DNA from: Thalassospira povalilytica | GTDB taxonomy: Bacteria; Pseudomonadota; Alphaproteobacteria; Rhodospirillales; Thalassospiraceae | Direction of reading: 5' to 3' | Length of the DNA: 64,000 nucleotides | NCBI RefSeq assembly: GCF_002844235.1 | Contig: NZ_PGTS01000003.1 | Span: forward strand, 434,001 to 498,000 | Shown: in pieces, positions 37,770-47,021 of the stretch | Position numbering within the stretch: the stretch's first letter is position 1 | How the letters are laid out: every line of letters starts with the position of its first letter | Program-made: the position numbers and the translations under genes | Notes under the pieces: generated by a model | The model's input: only the letters and a program-made list of their open reading frames with translations | Told to the model about the DNA's origin: nothing | Database searches by the model: none

Positions 37770-38540
37770 ATGGCTGTTGCTGAAAAACAGACGATGGAAG
37801 AAACCCCGGCGCCGAGCGTCGCACAAGACGCCGAGCAACCTGCGCCGACCCTGGAAGGGCGGGTCGATGCCATTGACCGGAACCGGCTCTATGGCTGGGT
37901 CTGGTCGCCGCAAAACCCGGATGCCCGGATCGAGGTGGTCGTGCGCCTTAACGGCCATGCATTGCTGCGCGAGACGGCCGAAAATGAACGCGTCGATTTG
38001 CGCCGCAATGGTATCGGCGATGGAAAGCACGCATTCGAGGTGGAATTGCCCGATGCAGCTGTTGCCAATGTCGACAGCCTTTCTGTTTGTGCCGTCATGC
38101 CCGGCACCAAGGACGAAATCACACTGCGTATCCCGACCCAAAGCGAACAGGAAGCCCACACTGCGCTGAATGCACCGCTTGGCAAAATTCTGGACCGGCT
38201 GGACCGGCTGCTTGCGGCACAGCACATCCTGCAAAACGGGCAACGCGAAGCCGCCAAACGTCTGGTCAGTGCATCGAAACGCATGGATGAACTTGCCTCG
38301 GCCGATGACGGTATCGAAGCAGGTGTGAAACTGGTCCGTACCGGTCAGGAAGAACTGTCAAGCCGGGTGGATGAACTCGAAGTCTTTCTGGTGCGCTTTG
38401 ACAAATCGCTGGGCGGGTTTGACGAACGCCTTTCCGTCCTGACCGCGCGCCACACCAATGATCTCAAAACCCCGTTGCTAATCCTGTCCTGCCTGATCGG
38501 TGTAACGGCCGGATTGGCAATCGGCGCCTTCGTCTGGTGA
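37770..38540 (+). CDS. Tail-anchored coiled-coil protein with a GW-type beta-sandwich domain, function unknown
   Basis: A 256-residue protein not assigned to a named family. Residues 1-27 are acidic and proline-rich. Residues about 28-125 form a beta-rich module (LEGRVDAIDRNRLYGWVWSP, then RVDLRRNGIGDGKHAFEVELP), a pattern seen in glycosyltransferase gene clusters. Helical heptad-like segments follow (ILDRLDRLLAAQ, ELSSRVDELEVFLVRF). The last 21 residues are one hydrophobic helix (LLILSCLIGVTAGLAIGAFVW) ending the protein, so it should be C-tail-anchored with the rest in the cytoplasm. It could scaffold the glycosyltransferases at the membrane. Confidence 0.75.
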   Translation: MAVAEKQTMEETPAPSVAQDAEQPAPTLEGRVDAIDRNRLYGWVWSPQNPDARIEVVVRLNGHALLRETAENERVDLRRNGIGDGKHAFEVELPDAAVANVDSLSVCAVMPGTKDEITLRIPTQSEQEAHTALNAPLGKILDRLDRLLAAQHILQNGQREAAKRLVSASKRMDELASADDGIEAGVKLVRTGQEELSSRVDELEVFLVRFDKSLGGFDERLSVLTARHTNDLKTPLLILSCLIGVTAGLAIGAFVW

Positions 38541-38601
38541 TGACCATGGCATCGCACCCATCCGCTTTAAAGCATATGCGCAAATACAAGGAGGCCGGTT
38601 A

Positions 38602-40797
38602 ATGACAGAACAGAATGGTATGCCACTTGATGGCAGAACTGTTGTCGCCGCCTTGGTCGATGACAGTCTGGCGCTGATGGTCGGGGTCGGGAATGCACTG
38701 CCGGCAACGATTGATATCTACCTTAACAGTCAGTCCGACGCCAAAGTTCAGGCATCCATCATTTCATGGCGCCGCCACGATGCGGAACCCGAAAACGCCT
38801 ATGGTTTTGTCGCGCTTTTACCGATGAAAAATGTTTCCGCGCGCCGTTTGAAAACCGCCCTGTTCAGTGGGGCTGGCAAACCGCGTGAATACCGGATTGA
38901 TAGCCGCCAGCAACGTATCGAAGCGATCCTGTCCGCCGTCGCGGATCAGTCCGGCCCGGCTTTTGCGACCGTGATTGATGGTTTGATCGAGGCCCTGCTT
39001 GCCGGTGATCCGGATAAAAAACGCCTGAGCAAGGTGGCCGCACTTGTGCAAAGTGCCGCACGCAGCAACGGCTTTATCGAAGTCCTGGGCGGGCTCGAAG
39101 AAGGTGATGTTTATATTCAGGGCTGGTCAAGCGGCTTCCCCACCGGGCGCACCCGTGTCATCGCCATGGAAGAGTCCCCGGTGCTGGCAGAACTGACCAG
39201 CGCAGATTTTCAGCGCGATGATCTCGGTGACGAGGCATCGGGTGTCACCGGCCTGTTGCTCGGTAACAAGCCGATCAATCCGAAAAAACTCAAACGGGTT
39301 TATTTCCGCGGGCGCGAAACCTGGTACTCGATCGAAGTTTACCAGCACCGCGTTCTGGTAGCCCCACCCGATGTCCCGGCCCATATTCGTTCGGTTCTTG
39401 ATCGTGTGCGTGCGCCGGAAAAAATCCTGCATACCCTTAAAATGGCCGCACATCGTTTTGATGGTCGTGACACAGTTTCGGAACTGGATCGCCCGGTTCG
39501 CATCGGGATTGATTTCTCTCTTCTGATCGAAGGCAGCGGGATATTGATTTCCGGCTGGATGCTGGATCCCGACCGTGCCGTCGAGAATGTGTCGCTGCGT
39601 GTCGGTGGTGAAGTCGTGCGTATTGATGACCACTGGACGCGTCAGTCACGTGCTGATGTGACCGATGCCTTTGCCAATGATCCGATGTTTTCCGCGATGA
39701 ACCCGGCCCGCAACAATCACGGCTTTCTGGTGTTTTGTCCGCTGGAAGCCACCCCGCCATCCGATCAGGCAACCTATCTTGAACTGGGCATCCGTGATGC
39801 CTTCCCGGCCTACTGTCCGCTGAACCCGACGCGGGCTTCGGCCCGTCAGGCGCTTTCACGGGTTTTGCCATCGCTTGATCCGCGCTCGGTGACGGCATCA
39901 AACAGTATCGAACGTCAGTTTGGCCCGATGTTGCAGTCCATGACAGCGCAACGCCCCTATGCGGTAGATATTCACGATATCGGGGATTTTGACGAAAATG
40001 CGCCGGTGACCCTTGTGGTCGGGGTTGATGACACGATCAATGATATCGGGGTCACCATTGCCCTTTTAGGACTTGATAGCGCGACCCGGCATCTGCCGAT
40101 TGTCATTGCCGGTCCGGTCGAAAGTTTCGATCAGGTCGGCAGCGAAATCCTGCGTCTTGCGGCCTTCTACAAACTCAACACCCGGATCGTGTTCGCCGAA
40201 GGCGTCGAAGATTATTGCGATGCGCTCGAAGTTGGTGTCGATGCCACCAGCTCCGAAACAGTCGGGCTGGTATCTGCGCATATTCTGCCGCGCGATGATG
40301 GCTGGTTTGATCAGTTGCTGGCCGCTTACAGCAAACGCGGCAGCAAGGTTCTCGTTTCGCCAACCATTCTGTTTGAAGACGATTCTGTCCGCTGGGCCGG
40401 GACCTGGATCAACAGCAACGCCAATGGCGGTCAGTATCTGTCGGACCGGTATGTCGGCTATCCATGCGCGGTGCTTGCTGACGCCGAACCCAGCGAAGTC
40501 AGCGCCGGAACCCTGGAATGCTGCATTCTGCCGCGCAAGGCCTTCAAGGACAGCAACGGCTTTACCCGTGGCTATATCGGGCCGGGGGAAAAAAGTCTCG
40601 ATCTTGCGCTGAAACTGCGCATGGCGGGCACGCCATCCTACTGGATCCCCGATGTCGAAGTACTGGGCAGCGAACAATCCATAAGCACAGCCCCTGCCTG
40701 GGAGGAACTTTCCAATCGTCTTGACCGCTGGGCGTTTGATCGCCGCTGGTCATTGGTCGTTTCAAATTTGCGGAGCCACAACAATGCCGTCGACTGA
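38602..40797 (+). CDS. Degenerate GT2 glycosyltransferase paralogue with GW modules
   Basis: A 731-residue protein. Its C-terminal 250 residues align with the GT2 domain of the 33408 gene: VLVSPTILFEDDSVRWAGTW against VAVVGPKLLFEDGSIQHAGM. The catalytic sites are changed: the NSD metal motif is S558-A559-H560, and the ED base motif is E663-K664. The N-terminal half has at least two GW-type segments (about 160-170 DVYIQGWSSG; about 310-325 ILISGWMLDP). It is probably a non-catalytic partner of the active enzymes, or uses another mechanism. It overlaps the next gene by 14 bases. Confidence 0.78.
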   Translation: MTEQNGMPLDGRTVVAALVDDSLALMVGVGNALPATIDIYLNSQSDAKVQASIISWRRHDAEPENAYGFVALLPMKNVSARRLKTALFSGAGKPREYRIDSRQQRIEAILSAVADQSGPAFATVIDGLIEALLAGDPDKKRLSKVAALVQSAARSNGFIEVLGGLEEGDVYIQGWSSGFPTGRTRVIAMEESPVLAELTSADFQRDDLGDEASGVTGLLLGNKPINPKKLKRVYFRGRETWYSIEVYQHRVLVAPPDVPAHIRSVLDRVRAPEKILHTLKMAAHRFDGRDTVSELDRPVRIGIDFSLLIEGSGILISGWMLDPDRAVENVSLRVGGEVVRIDDHWTRQSRADVTDAFANDPMFSAMNPARNNHGFLVFCPLEATPPSDQATYLELGIRDAFPAYCPLNPTRASARQALSRVLPSLDPRSVTASNSIERQFGPMLQSMTAQRPYAVDIHDIGDFDENAPVTLVVGVDDTINDIGVTIALLGLDSATRHLPIVIAGPVESFDQVGSEILRLAAFYKLNTRIVFAEGVEDYCDALEVGVDATSSETVGLVSAHILPRDDGWFDQLLAAYSKRGSKVLVSPTILFEDDSVRWAGTWINSNANGGQYLSDRYVGYPCAVLADAEPSEVSAGTLECCILPRKAFKDSNGFTRGYIGPGEKSLDLALKLRMAGTPSYWIPDVEVLGSEQSISTAPAWEELSNRLDRWAFDRRWSLVVSNLRSHNNAVD

Positions 40798-42106
40798 TTT
40801 ACGTGTCCTCGTTATTTCGCACGGCCATCCCAGCATCTCGCTGGGCGGGGCCGAAGTGGCCTCCTATAACCTGCACAAAGGGCTGAACGCCCTTGACGGG
40901 GTCGAAAGCTTCTATCTGGCCCGCGTTGGCAACCCGGTCCCGCGTCACGGGGTCTCGGCCCTGATGAGCCTGCGTCAAAAGGAAAACGAAATCCTTTATC
41001 ACGCGGAAAACTATGATCATTTCCTTCTGTCGAATGGCAGTACCGATGAAATCGACCGGGACTTCCTGCGTTTTGTGAAGGATTACGAACCCGATGTGGT
41101 GCATTTCCATCACTATCTCGGGCTTGGGCTGGAAACCATCTATGCCATTCGCGAAGCTCTGCCGGAAACCGCGATTTTCTTTACCTTCCACGAGTTTTTG
41201 ACGATCTGCCACAATCACGGGCAGATGATCAAAAGCGGCGGAACCAAGCTGTGCAACCGTGCAAGCCCGATTGACTGCAACGGCTGTTTCCCGAACATCT
41301 CGCCCGCATCATTTCTTCGGCGCGAACGCTTCATCAAGGCCATGCTCGAACTGGCTGATCACTATGTGTCGCCCAGTGAATTCCTTGCCAACCGTTTCAT
41401 TGACTGGGGCATGAAGGCCGAAAAAATGTCGGTGATCGAAAATGGTCTCGACATCGATCAGCGTGCCAAAGATCGCCCGCTGTCCAAAACCCAGCCCCGC
41501 CGGTCGCGCTTTGCCTTTTTCGGGCAGCTCACGATGTTCAAAGGGGCTGACATTCTTCTGGATGCGGTCGGACGTGTACCCGATGAAATCTGGGGCGATG
41601 ATGCGCGGCTGATGATCTTTGGCGGCAACCTTGATCGCCAGCCTAAGGAATATCAGGACAAGGTCCATGACCTGATTGAAAAGGCCGGCGAGCGCGTGCG
41701 CTTTTACGGCGCCTATCAGAATACCGAAATGCCCAAGCTGATGGAGCTCGCCGACTGGACAATCATTCCATCTATCTGGTGGGAAAACTCGCCGGTCGTG
41801 ATCCAGGAAGCCTTCTTCCACGGGCGGCCGATGATTTGCTCAAACATTGGCGGCATGGCCGAAAAAATCACCGATGGCGTGAATGGTCTGCATTTCCGGG
41901 TCGGAAGTGCCGAAGACCTTGCCGATCGGATGATCGAAGTCCTTAGCGACAACAAGATCTGGGATCGGATGCGCGAGGGAATACCAAGCGTGACGACCTA
42001 TCAGGAATGCGCCGAGCAACATCTCGCGCAGTATCGGGAGGTTCTGGAAGTGCGCCGTATGTCTGCAAAGGCTGCGCGCCCGCAAACCGTGGCTAGCACG
42101 GCATGA
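40784..42106 (+). CDS. Glycosyltransferase family 4 with a cysteine cluster
   Basis: A 440-residue GT-B protein. MPSTDLRVLVISHGHPSISLGGAEVASYNL is the acceptor-domain start, and IPSIWWENSPVVIQEAFFHGRPM contains the EX7E motif. An insert after FHEFLTICHNHG contains CNRASPIDCNGCFP, a C-x7-C-x2-C cluster that could hold a metal and that the paralogue at 36484 lacks. The chosen start has GGAG 9 bases upstream; the frame extends to 40721 inside the preceding gene. Confidence 0.87.
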   Translation: MPSTDLRVLVISHGHPSISLGGAEVASYNLHKGLNALDGVESFYLARVGNPVPRHGVSALMSLRQKENEILYHAENYDHFLLSNGSTDEIDRDFLRFVKDYEPDVVHFHHYLGLGLETIYAIREALPETAIFFTFHEFLTICHNHGQMIKSGGTKLCNRASPIDCNGCFPNISPASFLRRERFIKAMLELADHYVSPSEFLANRFIDWGMKAEKMSVIENGLDIDQRAKDRPLSKTQPRRSRFAFFGQLTMFKGADILLDAVGRVPDEIWGDDARLMIFGGNLDRQPKEYQDKVHDLIEKAGERVRFYGAYQNTEMPKLMELADWTIIPSIWWENSPVVIQEAFFHGRPMICSNIGGMAEKITDGVNGLHFRVGSAEDLADRMIEVLSDNKIWDRMREGIPSVTTYQECAEQHLAQYREVLEVRRMSAKAARPQTVASTA

Positions 42107-42144
42107 ATTCAGAACAAAAACGTGATCAACCAAGGAGAGACAAC

Positions 42145-43335
42145 ATGGCGCGCGTTCTCGTAATGATCCCGTCAGGCGAAGTCTACGACCACGACTGCGT
42201 CCGATGGTACAACTATCAGGATGTTCAAAAGAGCATCAATCACTACCACAATATCGGTGATGCCTTTGTCTTTGACTCATCGCTCAAGCTGATGAATTAC
42301 GACAAACTTGGCGTTCTGCCGATTGCCGATCCCAAAATGGAAGACATCGATCGCCTTCGCGAGGAATATGATTATGTCTTCCTGCGCGGCTCGAACTACA
42401 TCCATTCCGACATGGATTGGCGCAACACCATTGATGTCCTCAAACGGTTGAAATTACCGGTTCTGGGCTTTGGTATCGGTGCGCAGGCGCCGGTCAAAGG
42501 CAAGATCGAGCTGTCCGAACAGACCAAGACGGTTTTGCGCATGATGGCCGATTCCACCACATCCATCGGTGTGCGCGGGGCCTATACCGCACAGGTTCTT
42601 TGGGATCTTGGCATTACCAATGTCCGTATTGTCGGCTGCCCGACCGCGTTCCGGCAAAACAATCCCGACATGCGCATCAAACTGCCATCCCTTGATAGTG
42701 TGAAGAATGTCGGCATTACCCTGCGCCGCGAAGTCTCCCCGGCCTACGCGCAGGACATCAAGCGTTACCTGACCTTCCATCGTGATCTGGTCAAACATCT
42801 GGCTGGCCGGTTTGATGACATCACCCTGATGGCGCAGGGCGAACCCGAAGAAAAGAAACTGGTCTTTGGCAGCAACATCCAGCGTGAAGAAGCCATGCAG
42901 GCGCTTAAAAACAACGACTGGGTCAAGAACTGGTATCTCGATGACACGATGGAACGTCTCTATCGCGAGAAGCTTTTCTATTCCGATGTTGTTTCCGATT
43001 ACGAGGATCTGGTGCGCACCAAGGATTGCGTGCTGGGCTATCGCCTGCACGGCAATCTGATGGCGCTGTCAAACGGTGTTCCGTCGATTTACTTCACCTA
43101 TGACAGCCGCACCGTCGAATTCGCCGAAACCTATCAGATCCCGTCCTATGACGTGTTCTCGAAAAAGGAATTCGTGCTTGAGGATTACTGGAATCAGGAC
43201 CTGTTCGACAAGTTCAACCGCGCCTGGTTCCAGACCTATCGCGAAATGGCGCAGTTCCTGACCGAGAACAATATCGACCACAAGATGGTCGATGTCATGA
43301 AAGCTGACACGCAGCCGCAACGAAAGGTCGCGTGA
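42145..43335 (+). CDS. Polysaccharide pyruvyl transferase family protein (copy 1)
   Basis: A 396-residue protein of the CsaB/WcaK-type family, whose members ketalise sugars with pyruvate from phosphoenolpyruvate. Visible motifs: DYVFLRGSNYI, LGFGIGAQAP, SIGVRG, VGCPTAF and YRLHGNLMALSNGVPSIYFTYDSRT. ATG 42103 overlaps the preceding stop, but ATG 42145 with AAGGAGAG is the stronger start. It is a paralogue of the gene at 44527, and galE lies between them. Activity is inferred from the family. Confidence 0.82.
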   Translation: MARVLVMIPSGEVYDHDCVRWYNYQDVQKSINHYHNIGDAFVFDSSLKLMNYDKLGVLPIADPKMEDIDRLREEYDYVFLRGSNYIHSDMDWRNTIDVLKRLKLPVLGFGIGAQAPVKGKIELSEQTKTVLRMMADSTTSIGVRGAYTAQVLWDLGITNVRIVGCPTAFRQNNPDMRIKLPSLDSVKNVGITLRREVSPAYAQDIKRYLTFHRDLVKHLAGRFDDITLMAQGEPEEKKLVFGSNIQREEAMQALKNNDWVKNWYLDDTMERLYREKLFYSDVVSDYEDLVRTKDCVLGYRLHGNLMALSNGVPSIYFTYDSRTVEFAETYQIPSYDVFSKKEFVLEDYWNQDLFDKFNRAWFQTYREMAQFLTENNIDHKMVDVMKADTQPQRKVA

Positions 43336-43444
43336 TCACATCCGGTACTGCCGTCTGGCTGTTCCGGATCGGAATGGTCAGACGCAGCTACTTTCAAAGA
43401 TCAGCCTGATGAGCAACAGGCAACATCAATAAGGAGACACGGCA

Positions 43445-44440
43445 ATGACTGTACTTGTAACAGGTGGCGCAGGATATATCGGTAGTCACGCAGCACTGGC
43501 CCTTCTCGATGGTGGGCGCGATGTGGTTGTGCTTGATAATCTAACGCAGGGACATCGATGGGCAGTACCAGCCGGGGCAGCCTTTGTTGAAGGTGATTGC
43601 GGCGACGAAGATCTGGTGCGTCGCATTATCGATGAACATGACGTAACAGCGATCATGCATTTCGCCGGGTCGATCATTGTACCGGACTCGGTCATCTATC
43701 CGCTGGAATATTACCGCAACAACACGGTCAATTCGCGCGCGCTTTTACAGGCGGCCGTCGATAGCGGCATCAGGCATTTCATCTTTTCTTCGACTGCGGG
43801 CGTTTACGGCGAACCAAATGCCACCCCGATTAACGAGGATTTCGCGCTCAAGCCGATCTCGCCTTATGGCACCTCAAAGATGATGACCGAAAAGATGTTG
43901 GCTGACGCGGCAATTGCCCATGATTTCAATTATGTCGCGCTGCGCTATTTCAATGTTGCCGGGGCCGACCCCAAAGGCCGTGCGGGCCAAACATCGCGCA
44001 AGGCAACCCATCTGATCAAGATCGCCAGCCAGACCGCAACGGGTGTCCGCCCGCAAATGGCCATTTATGGCGAGGATTACCAAACCCCGGATGGCACCTG
44101 CATTCGCGATTACATCCATGTATCCGACCTCGCCAACGCCCATGTCCTTGCTCTTGAATATCTTGAGCGCGGTGGCGAAAGCGATGTGATGAATTGCGGC
44201 TATGGTCGTGGCTTCTCGGTACGTGAAGTGATCGGTGCGGTCAAAAAGGTTTCCGGTGTCGATTTCAGCGTTGATCTGGCAGAACGCCGCCCGGGTGATC
44301 CGCAATCCCTTGTCGCCGGTGCCGATCGTATTCGTGAAAAACTGGGCTGGGTCCCGGTTCATGATGATCTCGAAGTCATCGTCCGCCATGCCCTTGATTG
44401 GGAACAAAGCCTTAAAACACGCGAAGTCAACGCGGCTTAG
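43445..44440 (+). CDS. galE: UDP-glucose 4-epimerase
   Basis: A 331-residue short-chain dehydrogenase-fold enzyme interconverting UDP-glucose and UDP-galactose. The NAD loop GGAGYIGSHA is at 7-16, the catalytic Ser/Thr are in FSSTAGVYGEP, and Y141/K145 form YGTSK. LAERRPGDPQSLVA matches the substrate-binding end of GalE. A strong ribosome-binding sequence, AAGGAGA, precedes it. Its place in the cluster suggests the polymer contains galactose. Confidence 0.94.
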   Translation: MTVLVTGGAGYIGSHAALALLDGGRDVVVLDNLTQGHRWAVPAGAAFVEGDCGDEDLVRRIIDEHDVTAIMHFAGSIIVPDSVIYPLEYYRNNTVNSRALLQAAVDSGIRHFIFSSTAGVYGEPNATPINEDFALKPISPYGTSKMMTEKMLADAAIAHDFNYVALRYFNVAGADPKGRAGQTSRKATHLIKIASQTATGVRPQMAIYGEDYQTPDGTCIRDYIHVSDLANAHVLALEYLERGGESDVMNCGYGRGFSVREVIGAVKKVSGVDFSVDLAERRPGDPQSLVAGADRIREKLGWVPVHDDLEVIVRHALDWEQSLKTREVNAA

Positions 44441-44526
44441 GCACATATCGCAAGACCTGCATTACCAAACACGAGCAACGGTTCGAACCAACGTCAAAAA
44501 TGACACGAACCACCAGCAGGAGACAC

Positions 44527-45735
44527 ATGATGGAACCGAAACTCCCTACCGGGGGGCGCAAGCCGCGCATTGGCGTGTTGATGCCTGCGGGCCGCGTCGA
44601 AGGCAATCTGGGTGTTGTCACCCACACCTATAATGCGCCCGAAAAGGCAAAGACGCTTTTCACCAATATTGGTGACTGCTTTGTCTATGACTCGTCGCTG
44701 CGCATCCTTGATTATTCGGAACTATTCCCGATTTATGTGCCCGCAGACGGCAATCTGTCGGAAACCCAGATCGAAAAGATAAATCAGCTTGATTACATCT
44801 TTTTGCGCGGGTCGAACTATATCAACACCAACGGTCAATGGGACCCGATCACAACGGTTCTGGAAAAGACCAAGGTGCCGGTGATTGCCTTTGGGATTGG
44901 CGTTCAGGTACCCGACAATTCCGAACAATATGTCAATGACTCAACCAGACGGTTCTTGCAGCTTGTCGCAGACCGTTCGGCATCAATTGGCGTGCGGGGC
45001 AATCTGTCAAAGAAGGCGCTGAATTCGATCGGCATCAGGAACGTTCGCATTTTTGGCTGCCCGACTGCATTCCGCCATTGCAAACCGGAACTGAAATTGC
45101 GCCGGGTGGATGCATCATCGATCAACAGGCTTGGCTTTACCCTGCGCCGCAAGACACACGGTTTCCAGACACAGCAACGTTATATGTTGCGCACCCTGGC
45201 CGAACGCTATGACACCGAAATCCTGTGCGCGGGCGAACTTGAAGAAAAGCAGATCTATTACGCGCGCTCCAAACAGGTCGAAAATGACACATCTGTCATG
45301 GCCGGCGCGATCAAAAAACTGACCGCGGAAAAGTGGATTTACGGTCCAAGCGATCCGCTGGTCGAACTTTATAAATCATCGCTTTCGGTGTTTGAAAGTG
45401 TCGCGGATTTTGAACGTGCCGAACAAAATCTGGATGCGGTGACCGGATATCGCCTGCATGGCAATTTGCTGGCCCTGGCCAACGAAGTTCCGGCTCTTTA
45501 TGTCACATATGACACGCGCACCCGCGAATTTGTCAGAACACTTGGCATTCCGTTCGTTGATGGTCGCTATATGGACAAATTCTTGTTCGAGGAAGCCTGG
45601 GACAAGGCCGATTTCGACTTGTTCGAAAAGACCTATCAGAAGCGCTTCGGTGATCTGAAAAACTTCCTTGAAGAAAACAGCATGGCGCACCGTCTGGGCA
45701 GTACCCCGGCCCCATATGTCGCAGAAGCGGCGTGA
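44527..45735 (+). CDS. Polysaccharide pyruvyl transferase family protein (copy 2)
   Basis: A 402-residue paralogue of the 42145 gene, with the same blocks in the same order: NIGDCFVYDSSLRI, LDYIFLRGSNYI, IAFGIGVQVP, SIGVRG, FGCPTAFRH and GYRLHGNLLALANEVPALYVTYDTRTREF. CAGGAGA lies upstream of ATG 44527; another ATG follows at 44530. Two family members in one cluster suggest two different sugar acceptors, or a duplication with specialisation. Confidence 0.82.
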   Translation: MMEPKLPTGGRKPRIGVLMPAGRVEGNLGVVTHTYNAPEKAKTLFTNIGDCFVYDSSLRILDYSELFPIYVPADGNLSETQIEKINQLDYIFLRGSNYINTNGQWDPITTVLEKTKVPVIAFGIGVQVPDNSEQYVNDSTRRFLQLVADRSASIGVRGNLSKKALNSIGIRNVRIFGCPTAFRHCKPELKLRRVDASSINRLGFTLRRKTHGFQTQQRYMLRTLAERYDTEILCAGELEEKQIYYARSKQVENDTSVMAGAIKKLTAEKWIYGPSDPLVELYKSSLSVFESVADFERAEQNLDAVTGYRLHGNLLALANEVPALYVTYDTRTREFVRTLGIPFVDGRYMDKFLFEEAWDKADFDLFEKTYQKRFGDLKNFLEENSMAHRLGSTPAPYVAEAA

Positions 45736-45806
45736 CCTTGCTGTGTCTGGTGCGTGGCGGCCCCCAGTAACGCCACGCACCAAATTTCCACATTCCACTA
45801 CCAACC

Positions 45807-47015
45807 GTGACGGGTAAGACATTGCAAAAGCGGCACTTATCAAAACGCATCACCGGACTGTCGGCATTCCTGATCGGTTTGGCGGTCGGGGGAATGCTTG
45901 GCTGGAACCCGGATTTACGGGCCGCCGAAGTGACCGTTTCGGGGCCGGAAACCGTCATTTTTGATAGCGATGTCACCGGGTGTGACAACCATCATCTGCC
46001 AGATTCCCCGGCCCGTGCCTTTCGCAATGATCAGGGCAAAATGGTTCTGTTCGCGCCGAACTTTCAGAACCGCGCTTTTGTCGGATATGGCTTTAACAGC
46101 CTCAAGCCCGATTGCGACAGCCGGTTCAAGGCAGCGGGCAAGGCGGTGCCGGAACTTCTTGATGACCGAACCTGGCTTCAGGCGATCTATACGCGCGACG
46201 GGCGCAATGTCTATGCGTTAGGCAGTGCCAGTTTCATGCCCTATCGCCATGATATGCCCTGCAAGGGGGGCACCAAACGCACCGATTGCTGGATCAACGG
46301 TCTGGTCACACTGAAATCCGGTGACGGGGGCAAGACCTTTGAATATCTGGGTAATCCGCCCCGTCACGCGCCGTTTCCGCCGCCACAAGCCTATCGCGAT
46401 GATCGCACGCGCGCGCCAAGCTATGTCACGGTCACCAACATCATTTCCTGGCAGAACTACTATTACGCCATTGTCTGGCGTCGGGCGGATAACTGGGAAG
46501 AATCGCGCAACTGTCTGGTACGGGCGCCGATTGATGATCCCAAGCAATGGGACGTCTGGAACGGGTCGGATTTTGAACGGGCCGCAACCCTGACCGATCA
46601 GGGATGGTCGGTTCGCGAAACCGAATGTGCGCGCGTCGGGCCGGTTGGTGTGTCATCGATCCGCGGTTTGGTTCGCCATGAAGCCACCAACAGTTTCATC
46701 ACGGTGTACCTTCACCGTATTCGCAAAAAGGGCGAACCCGACATCGCCGGGTTCTTCTATTCGACCTCGACGGACCTGAAAAACTGGTCCGAGCCCAGGC
46801 TGCTCTATCGCCAGCCGCTGAGGCGTGATGCTGGTGATGGCGACCCCTTTGCCGCCTATCCATCCATTATTGATGAAGACAGCACAGACCGTTTGTTTGG
46901 CACGGTTGATGACAATGCATCCCTTGTTTTCGTTCGTCTTGTGCCCAAACCCTACAAGGACCGGTGGCGTGTCCCGCGCCAGTTGATTCGTGTTCCGATC
47001 TCGATCAAGGAGTAA
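45807..47015 (+). CDS. Exported protein, beta-propeller (sialidase/GH43-like) fold suspected
   Basis: A 402-residue protein starting at GTG, with a signal peptide (basic N-terminus, ITGLSAFLIGLAVGGMLGW, cleavage likely after LRAA). The mature part has repeated strands with Asp-box-like or Trp-rich motifs (LKSGDGGKTFEYL, FFYSTSTDLKNWSEPRLLY, DGDPFAAYPSI), as in sialidase and glycosidase propellers. Six or more cysteines suggest disulfides. It may trim or bind the polysaccharide in the periplasm or outside; this is inference from fold hints and location. Confidence 0.65.
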   Translation: MTGKTLQKRHLSKRITGLSAFLIGLAVGGMLGWNPDLRAAEVTVSGPETVIFDSDVTGCDNHHLPDSPARAFRNDQGKMVLFAPNFQNRAFVGYGFNSLKPDCDSRFKAAGKAVPELLDDRTWLQAIYTRDGRNVYALGSASFMPYRHDMPCKGGTKRTDCWINGLVTLKSGDGGKTFEYLGNPPRHAPFPPPQAYRDDRTRAPSYVTVTNIISWQNYYYAIVWRRADNWEESRNCLVRAPIDDPKQWDVWNGSDFERAATLTDQGWSVRETECARVGPVGVSSIRGLVRHEATNSFITVYLHRIRKKGEPDIAGFFYSTSTDLKNWSEPRLLYRQPLRRDAGDGDPFAAYPSIIDEDSTDRLFGTVDDNASLVFVRLVPKPYKDRWRVPRQLIRVPISIKE

Positions 47016-47021
47016 TGAACA

